From assembly GCA_044224495.1 (NCBI GenBank), contig JBGAKG010000004.1:310001-374000 (forward strand): a DNA stretch of 64,000 bases. Reading direction: 5' to 3'. The notes below the pieces were generated by a model that worked only from the letters and a program-made list of their open reading frames with translations, was not told the DNA's origin and did not search any database. The stretch comes from JBGAKG01 sp044224495 (GTDB taxonomy: Bacteria > Myxococcota_A > Polyangia > Polyangiales > Polyangiaceae). Shown here piece by piece: positions 44,502 through 52,180 of this stretch (position 1 is its first letter; every line of letters starts with the position of its first letter). A program made the position numbers and the translations under genes.

Positions 44502-46313
44502 GTGCGCCGCTCGCTCCTCGCCGTCTTCACGGGCGCCATCGCCGTCGCCGCGTGCGGCGGCACGAGCGCGGGACCGCCGCCGGTGGCGAGCCTCGCGCTC
44601 ACGACCGAGGCCGCGACCGATTTCGCGCCCATCCGGCGCGGGTTCGCCGAGCACCGCAGCGCGCCGGAGGTTCGGCTCGGGCTCGAGCGGTTCATCGTCC
44701 GGCGCGAGGGGGACCCGCTCGTCCCGCTCGCGCACCTCTACCTCGCGAACATCCTGCTCGACGGCGGCGACGTCGACCGAGCGAAGCAGCAGGTCGAAGC
44801 TGCCGGTCATCCGGCGCCCGGCAACACCAACGACTGGCGCACGGCCACCCTCGCGCGGATCGACCGGCGCGCGGGCCGCGCCGCGGACACGGTGAAGGCT
44901 CTGTCCGGGCTCGTGACCCAGGTCGTCGACGTCACGCTGCGCGACATCGTCGTCGAAGAGCTCGCCCTCGCGGCGGTCGAAGCCAAGCAGGAGCTCGCGG
45001 CGATCGGCTACCTCGACACGTGGCTCCGCACCGCGTCCGACGAGCGCCACGACGACGTCCGGAACCGCGTGCTTGCGGCGATCCTCAAGATGGATCCGCT
45101 CGCGCTCGAGCGCAGCTCGCAGTCGATGCAGGGCGAAGGCTCCGGGTACTCCACCGAGCTCCGCAAGATGGTCGCGGAGACGCTCGGCGCACGGGCGCGC
45201 GACAACGGCGACACGAAGCTCGCGCAGTATCTCCTCCAGAGCGACAGCGCGCGTTTCCTCGTCGGCACACCGCTCGGGACCGAGCTGCGCGAGCTCGCGA
45301 CGAGCCTCCGCGGTGCGCGCGCCGTCACCGGGCGCACGATCGGGCTCCTGCTTCCGACCGGCTCGACCGAGCTGCGCGACGCCGCGGCCGACGTCGCGCG
45401 CGGGGTGGCCTTCGCGCTCGGCATCCCGCGGATCAAGAAAGAGGACGACGACGGTACCAAATTGGTAACGCGCACCGACATGGAGGGCACCGCGATCGAG
45501 GTCGGGCTCGAGGAGCTCGCGGGCTCGGGCGCCGCCATCATCATCGCCGGCGTCGGTCCGGACGGCGCGGACAAGGTGCGGGACTGGAGCGAGCGGAACG
45601 GCATCCCCGTGATCGTGCTCGGCCCGGTGAAAGACCCGCCGGCTCGGTTCGCGTTCGTCGTCGGAGAGTCCCCGAAGTCGAGCATCGATCTCCTGGGCCC
45701 TGCGCTCGTCACCAAGCGGGATCCCACCTTCGCGACGATCGTCGGCCCGATGAGCGCCCCCTTCGCGGTCGCGAACCCCGCTCCGATCCGCTGTGAGCCG
45801 CCGATCTCGCGCGAGACGTTCCCGACCACCGCGTGGCAGCGCGCGAGCACGCACACGTTCCTCGTGAGCGGCCCGACCGCGTGCAGTCGGGCGCTCTCGT
45901 TCTCGCTCCCGCCGGGACCGAACGTCGTCGGGCTCTCGCTCGAGGCCCAGAACGGCTTCGACGGGAGCTCGAGCGGGGCCCACGTTCTCACCGTCGGCGC
46001 GGGCTTGCTCCCGGTCGACGTGGCGGCGACGGCGAAGGACCCGAAGCTCCTCGCCTATCAAGCGCAGTTCGGCACGCGGCCGAGCTTCTGGACGGCGCTC
46101 GGGCACGACGCGGCGGTCCTGGCGCGGGCCGCGATGCAATCGCTCCCCGACGACGCAACGGACAGCGCGACCGAGGTCACCAAGCGGCGCGAGATCGCGC
46201 GCTCGGGCCTCGAGTCGGCGAAGGTGCTGCTCTGGACGAGCGAGGCGAGCGGCTTCGCCGCCGGGCACGTGCTCGCCCGCGCGCTCCGGGTCGTGGACCT
46301 GGGCAAGCGCTGA
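44502..46313 (+). CDS. LpoA-like lipoprotein with TPR-like and periplasmic-binding-like parts
   Basis: This is a 603-residue protein with lipobox VAAC (residues 15-18). The N-terminal ~250 residues are helical and TPR-like (PLAHLYLANILLDGGDVDRA, RDIVVEELALAAVEAKQELA). From ~ residue 270 a type-I periplasmic-binding fold begins with TGRTIGLLLPTGSTELRDAA and continues with SGAAIIIAGVGPDGADKVRD and IPVIVLGPVKD. The order helical repeats then binding fold is that of LpoA, the outer-membrane activator of penicillin-binding protein 1A. Sequence resemblance is weak, so an amino-acid-binding protein is the alternative. Confidence 0.65.
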   Translation: MRRSLLAVFTGAIAVAACGGTSAGPPPVASLALTTEAATDFAPIRRGFAEHRSAPEVRLGLERFIVRREGDPLVPLAHLYLANILLDGGDVDRAKQQVEAAGHPAPGNTNDWRTATLARIDRRAGRAADTVKALSGLVTQVVDVTLRDIVVEELALAAVEAKQELAAIGYLDTWLRTASDERHDDVRNRVLAAILKMDPLALERSSQSMQGEGSGYSTELRKMVAETLGARARDNGDTKLAQYLLQSDSARFLVGTPLGTELRELATSLRGARAVTGRTIGLLLPTGSTELRDAAADVARGVAFALGIPRIKKEDDDGTKLVTRTDMEGTAIEVGLEELAGSGAAIIIAGVGPDGADKVRDWSERNGIPVIVLGPVKDPPARFAFVVGESPKSSIDLLGPALVTKRDPTFATIVGPMSAPFAVANPAPIRCEPPISRETFPTTAWQRASTHTFLVSGPTACSRALSFSLPPGPNVVGLSLEAQNGFDGSSSGAHVLTVGAGLLPVDVAATAKDPKLLAYQAQFGTRPSFWTALGHDAAVLARAAMQSLPDDATDSATEVTKRREIARSGLESAKVLLWTSEASGFAAGHVLARALRVVDLGKR

Positions 46314-46420
46314 GCGGCCCCGGAGACTTTCTTCGTTACACCCCCCCGAACGCGACGTCATCCGAGTGCGGCGAGACGACCTCGCCTCGGAACCATCGTC
46401 TTCACAGGGTGTGACTCGTC

Positions 46421-47659
46421 ATGAAACTCCTCCGTACCGTCGCCGTCCTCACCGTCCCCGCCGCGTTCCTGCTCGCCTGCGGGCATCGTGGTCCGAACCT
46501 CCGCGCAACGACGCCCGCGTCGGAAGCGCACGTCGTCGTGGTCCCCACGACCGTCGCGCAGGGCGACATGCGCACGGCGATCGCGCGGGCGCTCACGAAC
46601 CAGGGCTACGGCACCGAGAAGGACGATCCCGGTCTGATCGTCGCGCGTTGGTCCAAGGGCTCGCGGTCGTTGAAGCTCGGGATCGAGTACGGCGCGGACC
46701 GCGTCACCTTCCACCACCTGGACAGCCAGGGGCTCGCGATCGGCGTGGACCCGACCGGCCAGCCGCTGCTCGACAAGCACTACAGCGATCTCGTGAACAA
46801 GCTCGATGCCGCGATCCGCGACGAGCTGGGCCGCCCCGCCCGTGAAGCCGCCGCCGCGGCGCAGGCGAAGGCGAACGCCGACGCCGAGGCCGTGCGCCAG
46901 GCGCGCCAAGATCAGGTCGACGCGGAGGAGCGGCTCCGCCAGTACAACCTCGACCTCGAGCGCGAGAAGACGCGCCAGGCGAACGCTCAGGCCGTCGCCG
47001 CCCAGGCGCGCGCGCAGATGCCTCCGCCCGCGCGGGCCGAGGCGGTGCCGCCGCAGCCGGGCCCCGACACCTACTGGACCCCGGGTCACTGGACGATGGA
47101 GGGCGGCCGCTACACCTGGGTCGCCGGCTTCTGGGCGCAGACCTACGCCAACTCGGCGCCGCCCCCGCCGCGCACGGAGGACCCGGGCATCCCGCCGAGC
47201 GATCAGCACTTCTGGGTGCGCGGCCACTGGCGCTGGTCGAACAACGGCTACGTCTGGGTCGGCGGTTACTGGGACACGGTGCGCACGGGCTACACGTTCG
47301 TCCCGGCGCACTGGGAGATCGTCAACGGCCGCTGGACGCACATCGAAGGCCAGTGGGTGACGCGGACGTCCGCGCCGACCACCTACCTCGCGCCCCCGCC
47401 GCCGCCGCGCACGTACGTTCCTGCCCCGGCGGCCCCGCCGCCGCCGCCGGACTGCCGCCAGGTCCTGATCGAGACGCGCAACAACGCGTCGTCGATGATG
47501 TTCTGCGACGGTGCCGAGCCGTACTGCGCCGCGGCCTTGCTCCGCAAAGGGCACAACCCCAGCGCGCTGATGTTCTGCAAGGGCGTGGAGCCGAAGTGCG
47601 CCGTCGCCCTCATCAACCGGGGCGACAACCCGACCGCGCTCATGAACTGCAAGCAGTGA
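46421..47659 (+). CDS. YXWGXW-repeat lipoprotein with C-terminal Cys repeats
   Basis: This is a 412-residue protein with lipobox LLAC (residues 17-20). Residues ~30-135 form a globular domain (MRTAIARALTNQGYGTEKDD, VTFHHLDSQGLAIGVDPTG). An Ala/Gln/Arg-rich helix (~140-205) and Pro linker follow. Residues ~210-310 carry three YXWGXW-type repeats: YWTPGHWTMEGGRYTWVAGF, FWVRGHWRWSNNGYVWVGGY and FVPAHWEIVNGRWTHIEGQW. The last ~60 residues have three short repeats with N-N/NP-(S/T)-A-L-M-x-C and C-A-(A/V)-A-L. The YXWGXW family is widespread in outer-membrane-associated lipoproteins; its role is unknown. Confidence 0.8.
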   Translation: MKLLRTVAVLTVPAAFLLACGHRGPNLRATTPASEAHVVVVPTTVAQGDMRTAIARALTNQGYGTEKDDPGLIVARWSKGSRSLKLGIEYGADRVTFHHLDSQGLAIGVDPTGQPLLDKHYSDLVNKLDAAIRDELGRPAREAAAAAQAKANADAEAVRQARQDQVDAEERLRQYNLDLEREKTRQANAQAVAAQARAQMPPPARAEAVPPQPGPDTYWTPGHWTMEGGRYTWVAGFWAQTYANSAPPPPRTEDPGIPPSDQHFWVRGHWRWSNNGYVWVGGYWDTVRTGYTFVPAHWEIVNGRWTHIEGQWVTRTSAPTTYLAPPPPPRTYVPAPAAPPPPPDCRQVLIETRNNASSMMFCDGAEPYCAAALLRKGHNPSALMFCKGVEPKCAVALINRGDNPTALMNCKQ

Positions 47660-47666
47660 CGAAAAC

Positions 47667-47694
47667 TTGCCGCGCCGGGTTCGGGTCGTAGAGT
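47667..47694 (+). promoter_or_regulatory. Candidate promoter of the first beta-propeller lipoprotein
   Basis: TTGCCG, a 16-nt spacer and TAGAGT, ending 6 nt before GTG 47701. A leaderless mRNA starting at a GTG codon is predicted. Confidence 0.45.
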
Positions 47695-47700
47695 TCGTTC

Positions 47701-48720
47701 GTGCGGAAGTGGGTGCTCGGGGCGTGGATGCTCGGGGTGGGGGTGGCCGTCGCGTGCCGCTCGGTCCCCGAGCACCCGGCGAACCTCGACGGCGTCGTGC
47801 CGCCGCCGGTGGGTGGTGGACCCATCAGCACCGATGGCGGCGCTGACTCCGGAACCGCAGGGACGTTCGCGACGATCCCGAACGCGCGCGGCCTGTACCT
47901 CTGGGGTGGCTACCTCTACGTCGCGAGCCTGGGGAGCGGGGGCGCGACGGGCGTGATCGAGCGGGTGCCGACCGTCGGCGGCTTGCCCGAGGTCCTGGTC
48001 GAGAACGTGCTCGAGCCGTGGGCCATCGTGGCGAACGACACGCGCGTGGTCTTCTCGACGGCGTCGTCGGGCACCGGCGCCGGCAACCTCTACGGGTTCC
48101 TGCTCGGCGAGACCACGATCGACACGCTGTCCCCGAACGTGAGCGGCGCGTACGGACTCGCGCTCGATGCGAACGCGGCGGTCTACTACACGGAGTCGAC
48201 CACGTCGCTCGGGGTCGAGCGCCGATCGCTCACCACCACCGCGATCGATCGTGTGGTGACCTCGAACGTGCTGGCGAGCGGGAACGCGCTCGTCGTCTCG
48301 GGGGCCGATGTCTTCGTCGCCGCGGCCAACGGCATCGCCTATCGCGCGCCGGTCCTCGGCGGCTCGCTCGAAGCGCTGGACTTGCCGCTGACCGGAGCGC
48401 TCGTGGACCTCGCGGTGGACACGACGACGGTCTATGCCGCCCTCGACCTGCCTGCGCCCAACGGCGCGATCGTCGCGTTTCCCAAGCTGGGCGGCGCGGC
48501 ACGGACGGTCCTCGCGGGCTTGGATCACCCGAGCCGGATCGCCGTCGCCGACGGCCGCGTCTACTTCACGGTGGCCACGTCGGGCACGGTCGGGTGGGTT
48601 CCGGTCGGCGGCGGCACCGCGGTCGCGCTCGCGACCGGTCTCACGTCGCCCTACGCGCTTGCCGTCGGCGACGCGGTCTACGTCGGGACCGACACGGTGA
48701 TCGTTCGGATCGCCAAGTGA
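47701..48720 (+). CDS. Beta-propeller-like lipoprotein (paralogue 1)
   Basis: This is a 339-residue protein with lipobox AVAC and a short D/G linker (DGGADSGTAG). The mature part has about six repeats of ~45 residues, each with a pattern like G-x-Y-V-A-S-x-G, W-A-I-V-A-N-D-T-R-V-V-F and S-G-x-x-x-V-P-x-x-G-G (VIERVPTVGGLPEVLVENV, IAVADGRVYFTVATSGTVGW). Such blades form six- or seven-bladed propellers as in TolB- or DUF5050-type proteins. The next gene, at 48738, is a diverged copy. Ligand unknown. Confidence 0.72.
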   Translation: MRKWVLGAWMLGVGVAVACRSVPEHPANLDGVVPPPVGGGPISTDGGADSGTAGTFATIPNARGLYLWGGYLYVASLGSGGATGVIERVPTVGGLPEVLVENVLEPWAIVANDTRVVFSTASSGTGAGNLYGFLLGETTIDTLSPNVSGAYGLALDANAAVYYTESTTSLGVERRSLTTTAIDRVVTSNVLASGNALVVSGADVFVAAANGIAYRAPVLGGSLEALDLPLTGALVDLAVDTTTVYAALDLPAPNGAIVAFPKLGGAARTVLAGLDHPSRIAVADGRVYFTVATSGTVGWVPVGGGTAVALATGLTSPYALAVGDAVYVGTDTVIVRIAK

Positions 48721-48722
48721 CC

Positions 48723-48731
48723 TGCTAGCTT
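48723..48731 (+). promoter_or_regulatory. Extended -10-like box (TGCTAGCTT)
   Basis: TGCTAGCTT ends 6 nt before ATG 48738; GGAGG (48733-48737) occupies the same gap, so both a leaderless and a leadered use are conceivable. Confidence 0.4.
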
Positions 48732-48737
48732 TGGAGG

Positions 48738-49775
48738 ATGGGGCACCGCACCCTCTTCCTTCTTTGCAGTGGCGCACCACTCGTCGCGCTCGCCGTGGCT
48801 TGCAGCGATGGCCGTCCACCCGTCCTCACCGTCCCCGTGCCGACGTCGACGTCCACCGGCGGCGACGGCGGCGTGCCTCCTTCGGACGCTGCGCTCGACG
48901 CCGCGCCTCCCACGACGTTCGCCGCGCTCGGCGGCGTCACCGACTTGCGGGTGGGCGGCGGCTTTCTCTGGATCGCGTCCCCCAACGGCGGCGGGACCAA
49001 CGGCACGATCACGCGGGTCCCGCTCTCGGGCGGCGCGCCGGAGGACGTCGTCGTGAAGCTCGCCGAGCCCGCGCGCCTGGCCGTCACCACGACCGACGTC
49101 CTCTACACGACCTCGCGCGCCAGCGACGGCGCGGGCACGCTCGGCCAACTCTCGCTCGGCGACGCCGGCGTCGCGACCCTCGCCCCGACCACGTTCTCGC
49201 TCGGCCTCACGACCGACGCCCAGTTCGTCTACGCGAGCGACACGACGACGACCCTCCACGTCGTGCGCCGCGCGATCGCGGGCGGCGCGGGCGCGGTCGA
49301 CTTCGCCTCGACCACCGCGACCGTGAACGGGACCGGCATCGTCGCGACCACGACCGACGTGTTCGTCGCCGCGAGCGACGGGGTGCTCTACCAGACCGAC
49401 ATCGGTGGGGGCCCGCTCGCCTCGTACGCCGGTCCGTTCGACGGTCCGTGCGGGGACGTGGTCGCGTCCGGCACCGATCTCTGGGTCGCCGTCGACGCCG
49501 CCGCGCCGAAGGGGGCGATCGTGAAGGTCTCCCAGAAAGGCGGCACCGTCACCCCGTTCGTGACGGGCCTCGACCACCCGCGCCGGCTCGCCGTGGAGAC
49601 GAACCGGGTCTACTGGTCGAGCGCCCCGACCGGGACCCTGGGCTACGTCCCCCTCGATCTGCCGAAGCCCGTCGTCTTTTCGACGGGCCTGGATTCACCG
49701 GGGCCCCTGGCGCTGGACGCCACCCACGTCTACGTCGGGACCAAGGGCCAAGTCGGCCGCCTCGCCAAGCCCTGA
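48738..49775 (+). CDS. Beta-propeller-like lipoprotein (paralogue 2)
   Basis: This is a 345-residue protein with lipobox AVAC. It is similar along its length to the product of 47701-48720: GFLWIASPNGGGTNGTITRV against GYLYVASLGSGGATGVIERV, and LDHPRRLAVETNRVYWSSAP against LDHPSRIAVADGRVYFTVAT. The two genes are 17 bp apart in the same direction, so this is a local tandem duplication followed by divergence. A D/A/P linker follows the lipobox. Probably on the periplasmic or outer face. Confidence 0.72.
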   Translation: MGHRTLFLLCSGAPLVALAVACSDGRPPVLTVPVPTSTSTGGDGGVPPSDAALDAAPPTTFAALGGVTDLRVGGGFLWIASPNGGGTNGTITRVPLSGGAPEDVVVKLAEPARLAVTTTDVLYTTSRASDGAGTLGQLSLGDAGVATLAPTTFSLGLTTDAQFVYASDTTTTLHVVRRAIAGGAGAVDFASTTATVNGTGIVATTTDVFVAASDGVLYQTDIGGGPLASYAGPFDGPCGDVVASGTDLWVAVDAAAPKGAIVKVSQKGGTVTPFVTGLDHPRRLAVETNRVYWSSAPTGTLGYVPLDLPKPVVFSTGLDSPGPLALDATHVYVGTKGQVGRLAKP

Positions 49776-49831
49776 GGCCGGCGCGAAGTCGGGAATGTCC
49801 CCCGCGCTCCGCTTGCTGGAGCGGCGCCGGC

Positions 49832-49854
49832 TGCGGAAAGCCCGGTTTTCCGCA
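49832..49854 (+). terminator. Hairpin after the propeller genes
   Basis: TGCGGAAA, a 7-nt loop and TTTCCGCA give an 8-bp stem. No long T run follows, so termination by this hairpin alone is uncertain; it lies at the expected place between two operons. Confidence 0.35.
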
Positions 49855-49868
49855 CCTTCGCGGAGACG

Positions 49869-49896
49869 TTGACACCCTGGCCCTCGCCGCTAGGAT
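49869..49896 (+). promoter_or_regulatory. Sigma-70-type promoter of the ABC-2/GldG-like operon
   Basis: TTGACA (perfect -35), a 16-nt spacer and TAGGAT. The predicted start site near 49903 gives a ~30-nt leader with GGAGG before ATG 49935. Confidence 0.65.
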
Positions 49897-49934
49897 GCGC
49901 GCCCCGCTCCTTTTGGCTTTTTTCTGGAGGCCTG

Positions 49935-51086
49935 ATGACCGACGTGATGATTGAGGCGACCGAGCTGTCCAAACAGTACGGGTCGTTCCGCGCTCTCGAC
50001 AAGGTGAGCTTCGACGTCCACAAGGGCGAAGTCGTGGGCTTCCTCGGCCCGAACGGCGCCGGCAAATCCACCACGATGAGGATTCTCACGTGCTTCCTGT
50101 CGCCGACGTCGGGGACGGCGAAGGTCAACGGTCACGACGTGTTCGACGATCCGCTCGGCGTCCGCAAGAGCATCGGCTACCTGCCGCAGCGCGCGCCGCT
50201 CTACGTCGAGATGGGCGTGCTCGAGTACCTCCGCTTCGCGGCCGACCTCCGCAAGCTGGATGATTCGACCTTCAAGAAGCGGGCGAAGGACGTCGTCGAG
50301 GTCTGCGGCATCGCGCAGGTGCTCGGCAAGGAGATCCGGCAGCTCTCGCACGGTTACCGCCAGCGCGTCGGTCTCGCGCAGGCGCTGATCCACGACCCGC
50401 CGATCATGATCCTCGACGAGCCGACGAGCGATCTCGACCCGAACGAGAAGGCGGAGTTCCTCGAGTATCTCAAGCAGATCGGCGAATCCCGCACGGTCAT
50501 GCTGTCGACGCACAACCTGTCCGAGGTCGAGGCCGCCTGCGCCCGCGCCATCATCGTGCGCAAGGGCCGCGTCGTGGCGGACGGCCCGCTCGACGAGATC
50601 CGCGCCAAGAGCGGCAAGACCCGGTACCTGGTCTCGATCCAGGAGTCCGGCGACAACTACCGCGGCAAGGGCTCGCCGCCCGGCAAGGGCGAAGTCGAAG
50701 ACGCCCTCAAGCGCATCGCCGGCATCACCGACGTGCGCGAGCTCCCGACGGACGAACGCCTTCACTCTTATTCTCTGAGCACCGAGCTCAAAGACGACCT
50801 CCGCCCCGAAATCTTCGCGCTCATCGTGCAGAAGGGCTGGGTCCTACTCGAGCTCCACCGCGACGTTCAAACCCTCGAGAACGTCTTCCGCAACCTCACG
50901 ATCGGCGACGAGCTGCGCAACCGCAAGCTCGGGGCCGACGACGATGAGGAAGAAGAAGACGAGGATTACGAGGACGAAGAGGACGACGAGGAGGAGGACG
51001 AGGACGAGGACGAAGCCGACGACGAGGAAGAAGAAGAGGACGAGGACGAAGAAGAAGAAGAAGACGACGACAAGGAAGAGGACTGA
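49935..51086 (+). CDS. ABC-2 exporter ATPase (GldA-like) with acidic C-terminal tail
   Basis: This is a 383-residue protein. The ATPase domain (residues 1-240) has Walker A GPNGAGKSTT, the Q-loop YLPQRAPLY, signature LSHGYRQRVGLAQALI, Walker B IMILDEPTSDLDP and the switch His in STHNLSE. This pattern is that of GldA/CcmA-type ATPases. A regulatory C-terminal region (DELRAKSGKTRYLV-like) precedes the tail. Residues ~334-383 are almost only Asp and Glu with a few Tyr, Ala and Lys. The gene is first in an operon with a permease, a GldG-like and a DUF4340 protein (gaps 3, 11 and 32 bp). Gliding-machinery, polysaccharide or protein export are possible roles. Confidence 0.85.
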   Translation: MTDVMIEATELSKQYGSFRALDKVSFDVHKGEVVGFLGPNGAGKSTTMRILTCFLSPTSGTAKVNGHDVFDDPLGVRKSIGYLPQRAPLYVEMGVLEYLRFAADLRKLDDSTFKKRAKDVVEVCGIAQVLGKEIRQLSHGYRQRVGLAQALIHDPPIMILDEPTSDLDPNEKAEFLEYLKQIGESRTVMLSTHNLSEVEAACARAIIVRKGRVVADGPLDEIRAKSGKTRYLVSIQESGDNYRGKGSPPGKGEVEDALKRIAGITDVRELPTDERLHSYSLSTELKDDLRPEIFALIVQKGWVLLELHRDVQTLENVFRNLTIGDELRNRKLGADDDEEEEDEDYEDEEDDEEEDEDEDEADDEEEEEDEDEEEEEDDDKEED

Positions 51087-51390
51087 GCCATGGCGACCAA
51101 GAAAGAGGCAGACGAGAAGGACGACGCTGCCGAGGAGCGCGACGAAGACGAGGCCCAGGACTCCGGTCGCGACTCGGACCCCGGCGACGACGAAGATCGT
51201 GACGACGAGGACGAGGAAGAAGACGAGGACGAGGAAGAAGACGAAGACGAGGACGAGGACGAGGAGGACGAAAAGCCCTCCAAGTCGGCGAAATCGGCCA
51301 AGTCCTCGGACGACGACGAAGAAGAAGACGACGAAGACGAAGACGAAGACGAGGAAGACGACGACGAGGACGAGGCGCCCAAGAAGACCT
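50938..51390 (+). repeat. Asp/Glu-coding low-complexity tract across a gene boundary
   Basis: GAC/GAG/GAA/GAT codons dominate from 50938 to the stop at 51086, then again from 51108 to 51390 in the next gene. Only the 3-bp spacer, the start and about six codons interrupt them. Confidence 0.9.
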
Positions 51391-52169
51391 CCTCGGCGAA
51401 GGCTGCCCCCGTCGACGGCGGCGACTTCATGGACTCCGTGAAGAACACGCTGACCATCGCGAAGCGCGAGCTCCGCGGGTACTTCAACTCGCCGGCTGCC
51501 TACGTCGTGCTCTGCCTCAGCCTCATCGGCCTCGGGCTCTACTTCTTCATCTACGACGGCGGCTTCTGGCAGGCGGATCGCGCCACCGTGCAGCGCCTCG
51601 TCTCGATGATGCCGGTCGCGCTCTGCATCGTGATCCCCGTGCTCACGATGGGCGTCCTCGCCGAAGAGAAGCGCTCAGGCACGATCGAGCTCCTCATCAC
51701 GATGCCGGTGAAGGACTCCGAGGTCATCCTCGGCAAGTTCCTCGCCGCGCTCGCGCTCTGCACGATCCTGCTCCTCGCGTCGTTCATCTACCCGGTCGCG
51801 ATGTTCAAGTGGCCGTGGAACTTGGGCCCGCTCGACTGGGGTCCGGTGTGGACGGCCTACCTCGGCCTGTTCCTCTACTCGGCCGCGGGCGTCGCGCTCG
51901 GCATGATGTTCTCGAGCTTCACCGAGAGCCAGATCATCGCGTTCTTCGCGACGATCGCCACGCTCCTCGGGCTCTGGGCGCTCGGCCTCTTGGTCGACCG
52001 CGTCGAGGGCGGCACGGGCGTCGCGCTGTCGTTCGTCAGCACCCAATCGCAGCTCAAAGACTTCGAGCGCGGGATCATCGCGTCGCGATCGGTCGTCTAC
52101 TTCCTGTCGATCGCGATCATCTGCTTGCTCGTCTCGTTCCGCTCTCTCGAGAGCCGGAAGTGGAAGTGA
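51090..52169 (+). CDS. ABC-2 permease (GldF-like) with acidic N-terminal tail
   Basis: This is a 359-residue protein. Residues 1-98 are a hydrophilic tail: a mixed K/D/E start, two Asp/Glu blocks and a short basic island (KPSKSAKSAKSS) between them. The permease starts near residue 113 with MDSVKNTLTIAKRELRGYFN and SPAAYVVLCLSLIGLGLYFF. It has six membrane spans, the coupling-helix region MGVLAEEKRSGTIELLITMP and VKDSEVILGKFLAAL. These features match GldF/NosY-type ABC-2 permeases. The tail should lie in the cytoplasm beside the ATPase tail. The stop is 11 bp from the next gene. Confidence 0.85.
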   Translation: MATKKEADEKDDAAEERDEDEAQDSGRDSDPGDDEDRDDEDEEEDEDEEEDEDEDEDEEDEKPSKSAKSAKSSDDDEEEDDEDEDEDEEDDDEDEAPKKTSSAKAAPVDGGDFMDSVKNTLTIAKRELRGYFNSPAAYVVLCLSLIGLGLYFFIYDGGFWQADRATVQRLVSMMPVALCIVIPVLTMGVLAEEKRSGTIELLITMPVKDSEVILGKFLAALALCTILLLASFIYPVAMFKWPWNLGPLDWGPVWTAYLGLFLYSAAGVALGMMFSSFTESQIIAFFATIATLLGLWALGLLVDRVEGGTGVALSFVSTQSQLKDFERGIIASRSVVYFLSIAIICLLVSFRSLESRKWK

Positions 52170-52180
52170 GGACTTAGGTC

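Larger units (their letters stand above)
49776..49934. other. Leader and promoter region of the acidic-tail ABC operon
   Basis: These 159 bases hold an 8-bp hairpin (49832-49854), a smaller hairpin GCTCC-7-GGAGC (49806-49822), a good promoter (49869-49896) and a ribosome binding site GGAGG (49926-49930) before ATG 49935. Confidence 0.6.
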
